Shown here: positions 1 to 6,903 of the stretch, piece by piece
Layout of the letters: each line of letters opens with the position of its first letter
How positions within the stretch are numbered: position 1 is the stretch's first letter
Origin: a virus
Reading direction: 5' to 3' (one strand)
Virus record (IMG/VR): IMGVR_UViG_3300012013_000242
Span: 1-22,973 of that record
DNA: 22,973 nucleotides
Program-made: the position numbers and the translations under genes
Notes under the pieces: generated by a model
Databases searched by the model: none
What the model saw: only the letters and a program-made list of their open reading frames with translations
What the model was told of the DNA's origin: nothing

Positions 1-299
1 GCGGCGTCGATAAGAAGACGCTTTCTACGTTGTCTAGATGCGTGCTGTTTAGCAGAAGAAGCTAGCGGCGGCGGCTTTCTTGCGTCTCGAGCCGCGCCCC
101 ATTTCCAGACCTTAGTTTTAGACTTTGCGCCGGGAAGCGAGATCCATTCTGCGATATAAATAAGTTTTTGCTTGTTTAGCTCTTTGCAATAAGCTCGAAC
201 AGTCGCGATAGTCAGCCCCGTTTCTTCGACGATATCACGATGCGTTACAGCGCCGTCGATTAGCAATCTACACATCTGAGCGTATATAACAGCAGTCAT
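1..299 (-). CDS. Winged-helix/HTH-like small protein, C-terminus beyond window
   Basis: This is the 5' part of a leftward gene; its 3' end lies outside the window. The visible ~99 residues begin MTAVIYAQMCRLL and continue HRDIVEETGLTIATVRAY. That pattern (helix, turn, recognition helix) is typical of winged-helix or MarR/IclR-like DNA-binding domains, at about residues 18-40. A basic tail follows, with RKPPP and RQRRKR. An in-frame ATG at 308 would add three residues, and neither start has a strong Shine-Dalgarno. It overlaps the upstream gene (stop at 268) by 32 bases, in keeping with this tightly packed leftward block. The role is inferred to be DNA binding and the target is unknown. Confidence 0.6.
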   Translation of the reverse strand, partial: MTAVIYAQMCRLLIDGAVTHRDIVEETGLTIATVRAYCKELNKQKLIYIAEWISLPGAKSKTKVWKWGAARDARKPPPLASSAKQHASRQRRKRLLIDA

Positions 300-462
300 C
301 TTTATCATAGCTTTTGTCCGAAGAACTTTTTATTGTTGGGGAGAACGCTGTTTTACAAGACCAGCATTGCCATGCCTTTACTCGCTGAGATGCGCTATCG
401 AATAACGTGACTATTGTTTTATGGTCACAAGTTACTTGTTTTGTACGATTATCGATATGCAT
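268..462 (-). CDS. Small hypothetical protein with one CxxC
   Basis: A 64-residue leftward gene with no family I recognise. It has a Cys at position 12, a WQCWSC motif around residues 31-36 and two adjacent Cys near the C-terminus, so a small metal-binding fold is possible, but the usual four-ligand spacing is not clear. The start ATG has only a weak AAGG upstream. It overlaps the gene above by 31 bases and the one below by 32 bases. Overlap on both sides is the main reason to think the frame is translated; it could still be a chance frame. Confidence 0.4.
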   Translation of the reverse strand: MHIDNRTKQVTCDHKTIVTLFDSASQRVKAWQCWSCKTAFSPTIKSSSDKSYDKDDCCYIRSDV

Positions 463-692
463 TTAAGAAGCGCCTTGTTGTGCCATTTATTCGTAGAGCC
501 GCCGTTCTCGTCTTTAATCTCTGCGGAGAGTCGATGCGCGATCTCGCGTCGTTGAGCCGACATAGCCGAAGTAACAATATCGCGTAGCGTATCGGCGGAG
601 AGTGTTAGACCGTCGCGAGTGCGAAACGATCCGTCTGTATTAAGAAGCACACCTGCGTCGATCGCTATCGCGACTAGATCATGCGCTTTCAC
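432..692 (-). CDS. Small hypothetical phage protein (GTG start)
   Basis: An 86-residue leftward gene of unknown function. The start is GTG at 692, supported by a strong AGGAG about 8 bases upstream. No ATG lies nearby in frame, so the ribosome binding site decides the start. It overlaps the end of the MazG-like gene by 14 bases, which suggests translational coupling. The sequence is soluble and mixed helical, with a segment TLRDIVTSAMSAQRREIAHR at residues 35-54 that could be an amphipathic helix. No motif or membrane segment is visible. Confidence 0.6.
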   Translation of the reverse strand: MKAHDLVAIAIDAGVLLNTDGSFRTRDGLTLSADTLRDIVTSAMSAQRREIAHRLSAEIKDENGGSTNKWHNKALLKCISIIVQNK

Positions 693-1002
693 GATCCGAC
701 TCCTTGATAAATACCCCGCTTTCGTTTAGATATCCTTTCCTGTCCTTGATCTCGTTGTATGCGACCTCGAGGCATGAGCGAAGATCAAGCCCGGTCATCT
801 GCGCGACGTTTGTTAAGCACACCAAGACATCGCCTATACCGTCTCTGATCTCCGGAAGGCGCCGCTTAACAATAGCGTCAGATAGCTCGCCCATCTCAGA
901 AACCGCCTTCATAAACTGCACCTCTGGAGTCGAGTTCTGCAGGATTTGTCGATCTCGCGACCATTGAATAACAAGCTTCTCTAGCTCTTCGAACGTTTTC
1001 AT
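679..1002 (-). CDS. MazG-like nucleotide pyrophosphohydrolase
   Basis: A 107-residue all-alpha protein with the MazG/dUTPase-superfamily metal-binding pattern: EMGEL at residues 36-40 (ExxE), followed by EIRDGIGDVLVCL at 51-63 (ExxD, plus D58). Family members hydrolyse NTPs or dNTPs to the monophosphate and pyrophosphate. Phage versions are thought to adjust nucleotide pools or ppGpp, or to remove modified nucleotides. The length matches single-domain phage MazG-like proteins. The ATG is preceded by AGGAG with good spacing. It is the first gene after a promoter with the shared operator (1017-1052), so it is probably under the same control as the recombination and amidoligase operons. Substrate cannot be told from sequence. 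Confidence 0.85.
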   Translation of the reverse strand: MKTFEELEKLVIQWSRDRQILQNSTPEVQFMKAVSEMGELSDAIVKRRLPEIRDGIGDVLVCLTNVAQMTGLDLRSCLEVAYNEIKDRKGYLNESGVFIKESDRESA

Positions 1003-1016
1003 GCTATCTCCTAAAG

Positions 1017-1052
1017 GTTAGGATCTTAACATTATCACCTATAAGAAGGCAA
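1017..1052 (-). promoter_or_regulatory. Leftward promoter with overlapping operator (copy 1)
   Basis: Read leftward, a TTGCCT -35 (1047-1052) and a TAAGAT -10 (1023-1028) are separated by 18 bases. The -10 sits inside the near-palindrome GTTAAGATCCTAAC (1017-1030). The same 14-mer with the same -10 register occurs at 6040 and, with one change, at 20371. The predicted transcript starts about 14 bases before the MazG-like start codon. The promoter hexamers and repeat are seen directly; control by a repressor is inferred. Confidence 0.75.
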
Positions 1053-1075
1053 CACCTAAAGCATAGTTTTTTAAG

Positions 1076-1396
1076 CTATAGATTGCGTATGTCAGATAAA
1101 TAATCGTTATCGTCGTTGTAATAAAGCATATCTTCGACCCGTCGCCGTTGTTCGACGATCTTTTTCGTGCGCTCTTGTTTTTTTGTTTCGCGTGTAGAAT
1201 GTTTTGGCATGGGCGCATCCTTTGGTTTTGATGGCGCCTTGGTTAGCAACACAGGTTTAAGCGCCTCGGACGCCCATCGCTCTTCCGTCCAAGCCCTTGC
1301 GTTACACGAAAGGCATTTCCGCCTCCTCTGAATTCCGTCTTGAATGTGTCTTGTTTCTAAGACCTGTGTATCGGACCCGCACGATTGACATTTCAT
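1076..1396 (-). CDS. NrdR-type zinc-ribbon protein
   Basis: A 106-residue protein whose first 40 residues form a four-Cys zinc ribbon: C3-x2-C6 and C28-x2-C31, with RRRKCLSC between. It resembles the N-terminal ribbon of NrdR, but the ATP-cone domain of NrdR is absent. Instead the C-terminal half is lysine/arginine-rich (RETKKQERTKKIVEQRRR) and ends in an acidic segment with YNDDNDY. It is probably a small nucleic-acid-binding phage protein. The start is divergent from the rightward gene at 1416, with only 19 bases between the two start codons. No good Shine-Dalgarno is visible. A 73-base gap carrying a promoter separates it from the next leftward gene, so it may be a separate transcription unit. 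Confidence 0.7.
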   Translation of the reverse strand: MKCQSCGSDTQVLETRHIQDGIQRRRKCLSCNARAWTEERWASEALKPVLLTKAPSKPKDAPMPKHSTRETKKQERTKKIVEQRRRVEDMLYYNDDNDYLSDIRNL

Positions 1397-1415
1397 AGAT
1401 TACTTGGGGGTTGTT

Positions 1416-2162
1416 ATGCCGATTGACTCTATGCAAGGGATACAACTCGAAAAGGGGTTGATCTACAAAAACAAGTCTCTTTTCCGGTTTGGTACCAATG
1501 AAGCAGTCGGGTCAACCGAAGAGACGATCTGGGATCAAGGCGGGTTGTATAGCTACCTCTCTTCTGCGGCGACATTGAAAGTATCATCATCTAATGCTAA
1601 CGATTCGTCCTCTGGTACTGGTGCAAGAACTATCCTAGTCGAAGGGTTAGATAGCGGCTATCAAGAGATTTCTGAAATCGTTTCGTTAAACGGTCCGACT
1701 GGCGCCCTTACATCTAAGCAATACCTGCGCGTCTTTACGCTTACAGTCCTAACTGCAGGAAGCGGCGGAACGGCTGCCGGTAATATCTATATTGGAGAGG
1801 GGACGTTAACACTCGGTGTTCCTGCTACGGTTTACGGAAAGATATCCGTAGGCGAAAACAAGAGCCTTATGGCTATCTGGACGGTTCCTGCGGGGCATAC
1901 TCTCTATCTTCAGACTGGCACGATATCAACAGGTACGGAAAGCGGCAATCAGTACATCACGACGAGGTTGAAGATTCGTCCTTTAGGCGGTGTGTTTCAG
2001 ACCGCTTCTATCGTAACGATGACAAGTGTTTTTATTCCGTTTGATTTTGGCGTCGCTAGATCGATACCAGAGAAAACCGACATTGAAGCTCGTGCTATTT
2101 CTTCGGGTCAGGATCAGCAGGTATCGATCTCGTTCTCAGCTATCTATGAAAAAGACTCCTAA
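1416..2162 (+). CDS. Probable virion structural protein (isolated rightward gene)
   Basis: A 248-residue, Ser/Thr/Gly-rich, beta-type protein. The segments GTNEAVGSTEETIWDQGG (residues ~26-43), SSSGTGARTILVEGLD and AGSGGTAAGNIYIG resemble a family common in environmental phage genomes that is usually annotated as a structural or head-associated protein. That assignment is from memory of such sequences and its exact place in the virion is unknown. I chose the ATG at 1416 over an in-frame TTG at 1404 because GGGGG lies 5 bases upstream. It is the only rightward gene between two leftward blocks. Its TAA shares bases with the TAG of the convergent gene (2160-2161), with no terminator between them. 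Confidence 0.6.
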   Translation: MPIDSMQGIQLEKGLIYKNKSLFRFGTNEAVGSTEETIWDQGGLYSYLSSAATLKVSSSNANDSSSGTGARTILVEGLDSGYQEISEIVSLNGPTGALTSKQYLRVFTLTVLTAGSGGTAAGNIYIGEGTLTLGVPATVYGKISVGENKSLMAIWTVPAGHTLYLQTGTISTGTESGNQYITTRLKIRPLGGVFQTASIVTMTSVFIPFDFGVARSIPEKTDIEARAISSGQDQQVSISFSAIYEKDS

Positions 2163-2575
2163 GTTACCGCCTCTCCGTACTCTGCTATAAGACGGTAAAA
2201 CGCCTTAACTGTATCGGGCGAATCGTGCATCTCTGTGCGGCTCCGAATTCCGAGGATCGATCGTAGGGCGTTAGCAATATCGTCAGGGTTATCTGGGTCG
2301 ATAGCGAAATTCTTAGCGTCTCGCAACCAGCGACCGAAGGCGGCATCTCTGCAGATCATGCCAGCCTTCTGAATCGCTTCGTTAGATCCTGCGCTAGTTT
2401 TTACCTGTCGATGTAGCGCGGCTATCGCGACCCATAATTCCTCATTCGGTCGCGGTAGGCCAAACATCTCTACAACCTCGTTCGCGCTCTCGAGCGGCAC
2501 CTCGACGATAACCTGAGCAACCGATCGCGTTTTGACAATCTTGAAGTCTGCGTATGTTCCTTGTATAGCTCTCAT
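2159..2575 (-). CDS. Conserved phage protein of unknown function
   Basis: A 138-residue protein starting MRAIQGTYADFKIVKTRS. It has the look of a small phage family seen next to recombination or replication genes: an N-terminal beta region (AQVIVEVPLESANEVVEMFG), a Trp-containing helix (NEELWVAIAALHRQ) and a C-terminal helical part with RDAAFGRWLRD. I know no assigned function. The start at 2575 forms an ATGA overlap with the stop of the DUF932 gene, which argues against an upstream in-frame ATG at 2599. It is the last gene of the leftward recombination operon. Confidence 0.7.
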   Translation of the reverse strand: MRAIQGTYADFKIVKTRSVAQVIVEVPLESANEVVEMFGLPRPNEELWVAIAALHRQVKTSAGSNEAIQKAGMICRDAAFGRWLRDAKNFAIDPDNPDDIANALRSILGIRSRTEMHDSPDTVKAFYRLIAEYGEAVT

Positions 2576-3294
2576 AGGAAGCTCTCTGCAAGATCCCAAA
2601 GCTCGCGGTTAATCGTAATGCCGGAAGATGCACCGCGAATCCGGCGGCTAGTAAACGGCTTACCGTCAACCGTTACGCCTCGGACTCCTCCTTTAACGAT
2701 GTTCTCTTGTGCGCGATTAAAGACCGCCCACAGGTCATCAGAGGCGTCTTCCTGTCGCCGAGCCTCTAGGATCGCCCGCCCCATCCTGCCGTCGTAGAAC
2801 TTTTTTGATACCTGATCGACGAACTGATTTTGCTCGATCGGCGAGAGAATCCTGCTGCGGAACACCTCGATGCGCCTTGCGCTCTCCATCGCGTTAAAGA
2901 TCGCCTCTTTAGCGGCGGATAAGGCTTGGCCCTCTGCGTCTGCGGTATGACGTACAGAGATCGGTTGAAAGAACTTTCCGATAACAAGCCCGTTAGCGCA
3001 GACGTACCGAAACAGTCCTGTATAGAAACGAACGGCGGACGTTCCATCGTGACTGTTCGTAATTAGGATTTCCGGATGAGTTCCGTTTTTCTCTCGGAAG
3101 TTCTCGTGGCGCATCCTAGCGAAGTGAAACGCGGAATTCGGGTTGCGCTTCTGCGTCCGCCTCTGCCCGCTATCGGAGAGATAGAACCCGTTCTCCTCTA
3201 GCTGCGTAATGATTGCCTGTGTATGCACCATCGCATATCGCTGGCTTAGATGGTCTGCTTTAACTGGTTCTTTAATGGCTGAAACGGTTTTCAT
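2572..3294 (-). CDS. DUF932 / phage-plasmid-like protein
   Basis: A 240-residue protein matching the DUF932 (TIGR03299-like) family of phage and plasmid proteins. Recognisable parts are GFYLSDSGQRRTQ, a basic HFARMRHENF, the central VRFYTGLFRYVCANGLVIG segment (about residues 86-104) and helical repeats toward the C-terminus. Function is not established; members sit with recombination and anti-restriction genes. The ATG at 3294 is chosen because it has GAGG 7 bases upstream and forms an ATGA overlap with the preceding stop (3291-3293). The longer in-frame start at 3345 would add an unrelated stretch inside the upstream gene. Confidence 0.8.
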   Translation of the reverse strand: MKTVSAIKEPVKADHLSQRYAMVHTQAIITQLEENGFYLSDSGQRRTQKRNPNSAFHFARMRHENFREKNGTHPEILITNSHDGTSAVRFYTGLFRYVCANGLVIGKFFQPISVRHTADAEGQALSAAKEAIFNAMESARRIEVFRSRILSPIEQNQFVDQVSKKFYDGRMGRAILEARRQEDASDDLWAVFNRAQENIVKGGVRGVTVDGKPFTSRRIRGASSGITINRELWDLAESFL

Positions 3295-3581
3295 TTCTTT
3301 ACCTCGATAAGTCCTTGGTTCCATAGGGCAACATACGTCTTGCATATCGCTGTCTTTATATAAAGCTCTCTTTCTGCGCGGCTCATCCGTGTTCCTTGAT
3401 CGTAGTCGCTATGGCAGCGATAGCAGAGCCATGCCGTCATTGAGTCGTCCGCTTTGATGCTTCTACCTTTACCGTGTTCTAGAAGGTTAGAGTGCGCCGC
3501 GACGATCGTGCGATCTTGCGTTCCGCACATAACGCACGCCTGATCTTTAGCTAACCTAAGCAGAGACGGCGACCTAAACAT
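3291..3581 (-). CDS. DUF1364/HNH-like zinc protein
   Basis: A 96-residue protein with paired Cys motifs: CVMC at residues 16-19 and CYRC at 53-56. Between and around them are AAHSNLLEHGKG and a following HSDYDQG. This layout (CxxC, AHxN, HGKG, CxxCH, D/G) fits the DUF1364 family of lambdoid-type phages, a treble-clef/HNH-like fold suggested to be a nuclease. It lies between a PD-(D/E)XK nuclease gene and the DUF932 gene, overlapping the former by 8 bases and coupled to the latter by ATGA. That position supports a job in phage recombination or repair; activity is inferred, not shown. Confidence 0.75.
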   Translation of the reverse strand: MFRSPSLLRLAKDQACVMCGTQDRTIVAAHSNLLEHGKGRSIKADDSMTAWLCYRCHSDYDQGTRMSRAERELYIKTAICKTYVALWNQGLIEVKK

Positions 3582-4023
3582 AAACCCTCACAAAGCTAGT
3601 CATTGGGATTAGAGCGCACGGCTCAATGTCTTGTATGTCGTTTCGATCTACGCGACCGCCTAGAACAAGCCGCATATGAACTGACCTATCAATACGGGCG
3701 AAATAGACTTGATCGAGTAGACGAACAACTAACAAGAAAGGAACCTGAAAGACTTCCGAGATCGTTATGCCAGCTAGAAGCTTATGAGCGCCGATCATGT
3801 AGCCGCCTAGCTCCGCTATACGCTGCGCGGAGTAGTCGCGACATTTAACTTCTGCAACAGCGACGATCTCGTTATCCCTCATGATTGCGTAGTCGATCCC
3901 ATACTTAATGCCAAGCTTAGAAAACCTGCATCGCCATTTTTTCTGAAGAAAGAATGCGACAGAAGCTTCGTTAGCAAGATCTTTGTTGCTTTCATATAGC
4001 GGCCTAGAATGGGATTTGCTCAT
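3574..4023 (-). CDS. PD-(D/E)XK nuclease-like protein
   Basis: A 149-residue protein with the core of a restriction-endonuclease-like fold. There is a helix with E19 (NEASVAFFLQKKW), then GIDYAI with D44, then AVAEVKC with E58 and K60, which form the D-x(n)-E-x-K site. A helix with Q67 (SAQRIAELGGYMIGAHK) follows. Such single-domain proteins act as Holliday-junction resolvases, repair nucleases or VRR-NUC-like enzymes. Here it is between an SSB-like and a DUF1364-like gene in the recombination operon, so branch cleavage is a reasonable guess. It overlaps the upstream gene by 20 bases and the downstream gene by 8. Confidence 0.75.
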   Translation of the reverse strand: MSKSHSRPLYESNKDLANEASVAFFLQKKWRCRFSKLGIKYGIDYAIMRDNEIVAVAEVKCRDYSAQRIAELGGYMIGAHKLLAGITISEVFQVPFLLVVRLLDQVYFARIDRSVHMRLVLGGRVDRNDIQDIEPCALIPMTSFVRVYV

Positions 4024-4402
4024 CTGGCATATCGTCGTCCGTTGGGTTTCCTTCTCGCTGCTCGATCTGTGACGGAACTACAGCAACGCTTGTAAAGTCG
4101 TTCCCGTTTTTAGACATCTTCTTCCATGTAGAGATCCGCCAATCTACGTTGTTGACTTTAATAAATCCTCGCGCATCCGGGTCGCGGAATCCTTCGCCTT
4201 CTCTCTTGCGGTCGTTAGTGCGTAGCATCCCTACGCGCTGCATAACCTCGTAGACAACAGCGCCCGATTTGGTCGTGATTGCCACTACCGCAAAGTTCGA
4301 CTCCTCTCCTTCGATATTGATGCGACCGTAGCGGATAAGTTTCTGATAGCGCGGCTCGTGAAGCGCGCCGTTATTTACTACGCTGTGTTGCTTTTCTTCC
4401 AT
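4004..4402 (-). CDS. SSB-like single-stranded DNA-binding protein
   Basis: A 132-residue protein with a beta-rich N-terminal region (KLIRYGRINIEGEESNFAVVAI, TTKSGAVVYEVMQRVG) and an acidic, disordered tail that ends DDDMPDEQIPF. The acidic DxxIPF tip is the hallmark by which bacterial SSB proteins recruit partner enzymes. The body is not a textbook SSB OB-fold, so it may belong to a diverged phage family. The start at 4402 has GAGG 6-7 bases upstream. It sits downstream of the ERF annealing protein and YqaJ exonuclease, where an ssDNA-binding partner is expected. It overlaps the lipoprotein gene by 32 bases. Confidence 0.7.
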   Translation of the reverse strand: MEEKQHSVVNNGALHEPRYQKLIRYGRINIEGEESNFAVVAITTKSGAVVYEVMQRVGMLRTNDRKREGEGFRDPDARGFIKVNNVDWRISTWKKMSKNGNDFTSVAVVPSQIEQREGNPTDDDMPDEQIPF

Positions 4403-4577
4403 GACGATCCTCGATGCGTACATGCTGTACGGTTTGACAACTGTTAACGGTTTTGACGGTCCCTAGCGGACAGTAGCCGGGCGGCGGTTTTACGTCTTTA
4501 AGCAATGCCGGAAGGTCTACTACCGGGGTGGCGCAACCTGTCAGCAAGACGAGTGCTATAAGCGATAAAAGCTTCAT
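4371..4577 (-). CDS. Small lipoprotein inside the recombination operon
   Basis: A 68-residue protein with a short type II signal peptide: a lysine, a run of hydrophobic residues (LLSLIALVLL) and the lipobox LTGC with Cys15. The mature part is about 54 residues, with a PPPGYCPLG stretch, a further Cys and a basic C-terminus. Alanine after the lipid Cys predicts the outer membrane in Gram-negative hosts. It is coupled to the exonuclease gene by an ATGA overlap and overlaps the SSB-like gene by 32 bases, so it is co-expressed with recombination genes and not with the lysis genes. A role in superinfection exclusion or as an early membrane factor is possible; nothing proves it. Confidence 0.75.
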   Translation of the reverse strand: MKLLSLIALVLLTGCATPVVDLPALLKDVKPPPGYCPLGTVKTVNSCQTVQHVRIEDRHGRKATQRSK

Positions 4578-5401
4578 GACTTGATCTGAAAGTAGGTTAG
4601 TGGCTTTGCTCGATAAGAATCTACAGAGACTTGAGATAAGTATTTTTCTTGAATCTTTTTCCAGTTAATAGCTCCTTCTCGGGTAATCTTCTGAACTTCT
4701 ACACCATAACCGAAGTCTGTATCAGTGCGGCGGGCTTTGAGAAGTTTTTCTTTCGCTTCGTCTAGCTTAGCGCTCGCTTTGTCTAGTTCTTGTTTAGCCG
4801 CGATGTAAGCTTGAGCTAGCGCCTTCCAGTCGTCGTCGTCTCGAGAACGGATCGACGGCCAGAACTCGTCCCATGCGTCTTGAATAGTCTTCCACGCCTC
4901 ATGGTTTGGAAGAACTTCCAGTGTCGAATATTTCTGAGCTTGATGATTCCATAGCACATAGTGACAACGCTCGGCCTCGCATACCATTAGCTGATGCTGC
5001 ATCTGCATAAAATCGTAGATCGCAACACTATCGATAGATGCTAGGCTAAAGCGTTCGTTGTCCGTACTCCAAGGAACCTTGATTTCGATAATCGATTTAC
5101 CGTCTAACGAGATACCGTCAAGACTGGCGCCGTACTCGCCGTTTACGAAGACTGCGGGACGGAAGATCTCGCCGGTCATAGATTCGAATGCCGCTCGAGC
5201 TATTGGCTCCTGTTCCTTCCCTTTAGTCATGGCGGCGTTTTCGTACTGCCCCTTTCCGTCTACCTTCGCTGCGCGAATCGACGCTCGGTTTGCGTAAGGA
5301 GAAACACCGAGAACGGCTGGCGTCTCTGACGCCATTCGAAGACGGCGGCGCATCGCTAGCCACTCTGCCGTCCCTTGCTCTACCTGAACCTCGGTCTTCA
5401 T
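4574..5401 (-). CDS. YqaJ/lambda-exo-like recombination exonuclease
   Basis: A 275-residue member of the YqaJ/lambda exonuclease family, which digests double-stranded DNA ends from the 5' side to leave 3' single strands for annealing. Motifs in order are QGTAEWLAMRR (residues 9-19), RMASETPAVLG, a KGKEQEPIAR helix, ASLDGI with D95, and IEIKVP with E106 and K108 as the catalytic E-x-K. Q133 and Q136 in the FMQMQHQLMV helix complete the site. The C-terminal part after residue ~185 is a charged helical extension. It is coupled to the ERF gene by ATGA (5398-5401), a usual two-component recombinase arrangement. Confidence 0.92.
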   Translation of the reverse strand: MKTEVQVEQGTAEWLAMRRRLRMASETPAVLGVSPYANRASIRAAKVDGKGQYENAAMTKGKEQEPIARAAFESMTGEIFRPAVFVNGEYGASLDGISLDGKSIIEIKVPWSTDNERFSLASIDSVAIYDFMQMQHQLMVCEAERCHYVLWNHQAQKYSTLEVLPNHEAWKTIQDAWDEFWPSIRSRDDDDWKALAQAYIAAKQELDKASAKLDEAKEKLLKARRTDTDFGYGVEVQKITREGAINWKKIQEKYLSQVSVDSYRAKPLTYFQIKS

Positions 5402-6006
5402 ACTTCGCTCCGGTCGCGGCGCTGAAGCGAACTCATAACCGTTGCAAACTTAACGACAGGGATATCTCGGATTGACGCAACCTTGGCCCACTTAAGGATG
5501 TTGTCGATCTCTACGTTAACCTTGGCGGCTAGCTGTTCGATCGATGCGGCCTGTTCTTCAGAGATACGAGAATCGATTGGCTCTTGAGTGGTGTGATCTG
5601 CGTCGTTATCGCCCTCGGTCGGGATGCAGAACGACTGAAAGGCGGCGTACTTGTAGGCGGCGCTCATGGCTTTGTTGGTGCTTTTATCTCCGGAGTCCAT
5701 CGCCTCACCAAATACTGAGATCGTGTGCTTCGATCCGTCATGGCTAGAGATAAAATCGAACTCAACTTGTACCGTTGTATAGAACAGGATTGACCCTTTA
5801 ACGGTAGTGCGCTCGACAAGCTCGCGGGAGATAACGCGAGGCAGAATTACAAGACCGGCGCGGGCAAGAATCGGGGAGAGCTTGTTATATACATCGTCGA
5901 TGCTTCGAAACTTATAGCCCTGTTGACTGTTGTTGCGATCCTTGCTAATCCCTGTTTCCGCAATCTCTTGAGATACTGCTGCGATAAGCTGATAGACGTT
6001 CTTCAT
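5398..6006 (-). CDS. erf: ERF-family single-strand annealing protein
   Basis: A 202-residue protein with clear ERF-superfamily motifs: GYKFRSIDDVYNKLSPILA (residues 30-48), GLVILPR, and the strongly conserved GEAMDSGDKSTNKAMSAAYK region followed by IPTEGDNDAD. ERF proteins form rings on ssDNA and anneal complementary strands; phages use them for circularisation, repair and recombination. This is the first gene of the leftward operon, followed immediately by its exonuclease partner. It has AGGA 8 bases before the ATG and its own promoter with a consensus TTGACA at 6069-6074. The C-terminal third is a variable helical region. Confidence 0.92.
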   Translation of the reverse strand: MKNVYQLIAAVSQEIAETGISKDRNNSQQGYKFRSIDDVYNKLSPILARAGLVILPRVISRELVERTTVKGSILFYTTVQVEFDFISSHDGSKHTISVFGEAMDSGDKSTNKAMSAAYKYAAFQSFCIPTEGDNDADHTTQEPIDSRISEEQAASIEQLAAKVNVEIDNILKWAKVASIRDIPVVKFATVMSSLQRRDRSEV

Positions 6007-6039
6007 CTACGTTTCCTGTTAATGTTGATCGATGCTACG

Positions 6040-6074
6040 GTTAGGATCTTAACACCATAAAATTACCGTGTCAA
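6040..6074 (-). promoter_or_regulatory. Leftward promoter with overlapping operator (copy 2)
   Basis: Read leftward, a perfect TTGACA -35 (6069-6074), a 17-base spacer and a TAAGAT -10 (6046-6051). The -10 is embedded in GTTAAGATCCTAAC (6040-6053), identical to the copy at 1017. Predicted start near 6039 gives a ~33-base leader for the ERF gene. The -35 covers a possible GTG start of the divergent gene, which supports the later ATG (6101) for that gene. Confidence 0.85.
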
Positions 6075-6100
6075 GCTATTCGGCAAGGATAAAACGAGAA

Positions 6101-6415
6101 ATGAACAAATATAGAGCCAAGCGAACGATCGTTGACAACAAGTCTTTTCATTCAAAGAAAGAAGCGAACCGCTATGTGCAGTTGCGCACACTCGAGTCTG
6201 TCGGGGCGATCTCGCTGCTAGAGTGTCAGCCGCGCATTCCGTTGCTAGTCAACGGGAAAAAGATCGGCGTTTACGTTGGGGACTTCCGTTACGTTGAACA
6301 TAACGTTATAGTGATTGAAGACGTAAAGTCTGTGGCGACCAAGACGCCTCTATACCGCCTTAAAAAAGCAATATTAGAGACGTATACTCCACCTATCTTA
6401 ATTCGTGAAACATAG
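6101..6415 (+). CDS. DUF1064 phage nuclease-like protein
   Basis: A 104-residue protein that begins MNKYRAKRTIVDN and continues FHSKKEANRYVQLRTLESVG, a good match to DUF1064, a small phage family with a PD-(D/E)XK-like core. Likely catalytic residues are E21, D61 in VGDFRY, and E73/K76 in IEDVK. The C-terminal KTPLYRLKKAILE also fits. Members are thought to be resolvases or structure-specific nucleases. I start it at 6101 because the family begins here; an in-frame GTG at 6068 lies in the leftward promoter -35. It is divergent from erf. Confidence 0.85.
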   Translation: MNKYRAKRTIVDNKSFHSKKEANRYVQLRTLESVGAISLLECQPRIPLLVNGKKIGVYVGDFRYVEHNVIVIEDVKSVATKTPLYRLKKAILETYTPPILIRET

Positions 6416-6434
6416 CCCCATCCGGTCGCTACTG

Positions 6435-6448
6435 CCGCTATACAGCGG
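6435..6448 (+). other. Small hairpin next to a ribosome binding site
   Basis: CCGCT and AGCGG form a 5-base-pair stem with a 4-base ATAC loop, immediately followed by the GGGGAGGA ribosome binding site of the 6460 gene. CCCC at 6416-6419 could also pair with GGGG at 6447-6450 and hide part of that site. It could tune translation of the exported protein gene. There is no T-run, so it is not a typical terminator. Confidence 0.35.
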
Positions 6449-6459
6449 GGAGGATTCGG

Positions 6460-6903
6460 ATGCTTCGCTACCTTCTTCTCCTCTTCCCTGTCGTTGCCTT
6501 CGGGCAAGACACGACAATTAACTATCGCGGACAACCGCCCGCTACGGCGATATCGCCGAGCATAAGTATGATGTCGCAGGACGTATGTGCCGTCCCGGTC
6601 TCAGGCGCCGTCTCCTCGACAGTAATCGGCTTCTCCGGCGGGACGGTTGTGCATGACGAGAACTGTCAGCGCATAAAGCTTGCAAAAGTCCTGAATGACG
6701 TTGGCCTTAAGGTTAGCGCCGTTGCGGTGCTGTGCCAAGACTTGCGCGTTTGGGAGGCGATGGAGATGAGCGGAAGCCCTTGTCCGATTGGTGGAGCGAT
6801 TGGAAATGTTGCGAGAAATGCTTGGATACAGCTACATCCGGAGCGGTTTCAGAAGCTTTATGGCAAAGTTCCTTCTCTCGCTGATACTTCTTCTGGGGAC
6901 TAG
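6460..6903 (+). CDS. Exported phage protein of unknown function
   Basis: A 147-residue protein with a clear signal peptide (MLRYLLLLFPVVAFG, likely cleaved before Q16). The mature part carries several Cys in a pattern typical of exported phage or conjugative-element proteins: SQDVCAVPVSG, then HDENCQRIKLAK, AVLCQDLRVWEAM and SGSPCPIGG. The Cys are probably oxidised in the periplasm. Function is unknown to me. GGGGAGGA 7 bases before the ATG gives a strong start. The next exported gene overlaps it by 44 bases, so the two are probably made together, just ahead of the lysis genes. Confidence 0.75.
   Translation: MLRYLLLLFPVVAFGQDTTINYRGQPPATAISPSISMMSQDVCAVPVSGAVSSTVIGFSGGTVVHDENCQRIKLAKVLNDVGLKVSAVAVLCQDLRVWEAMEMSGSPCPIGGAIGNVARNAWIQLHPERFQKLYGKVPSLADTSSGD

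Noticed and set aside
704-967. An 87-codon rightward open frame
   Set aside because: Antisense to the MazG-like gene with no ribosome site or homology.
1385-1413. TTGACA as a rightward promoter for the gene at 1416
   Set aside because: At 16-18 bases downstream there is only G-rich sequence around GGGTTG, no -10, and the region is the ribosome binding site.
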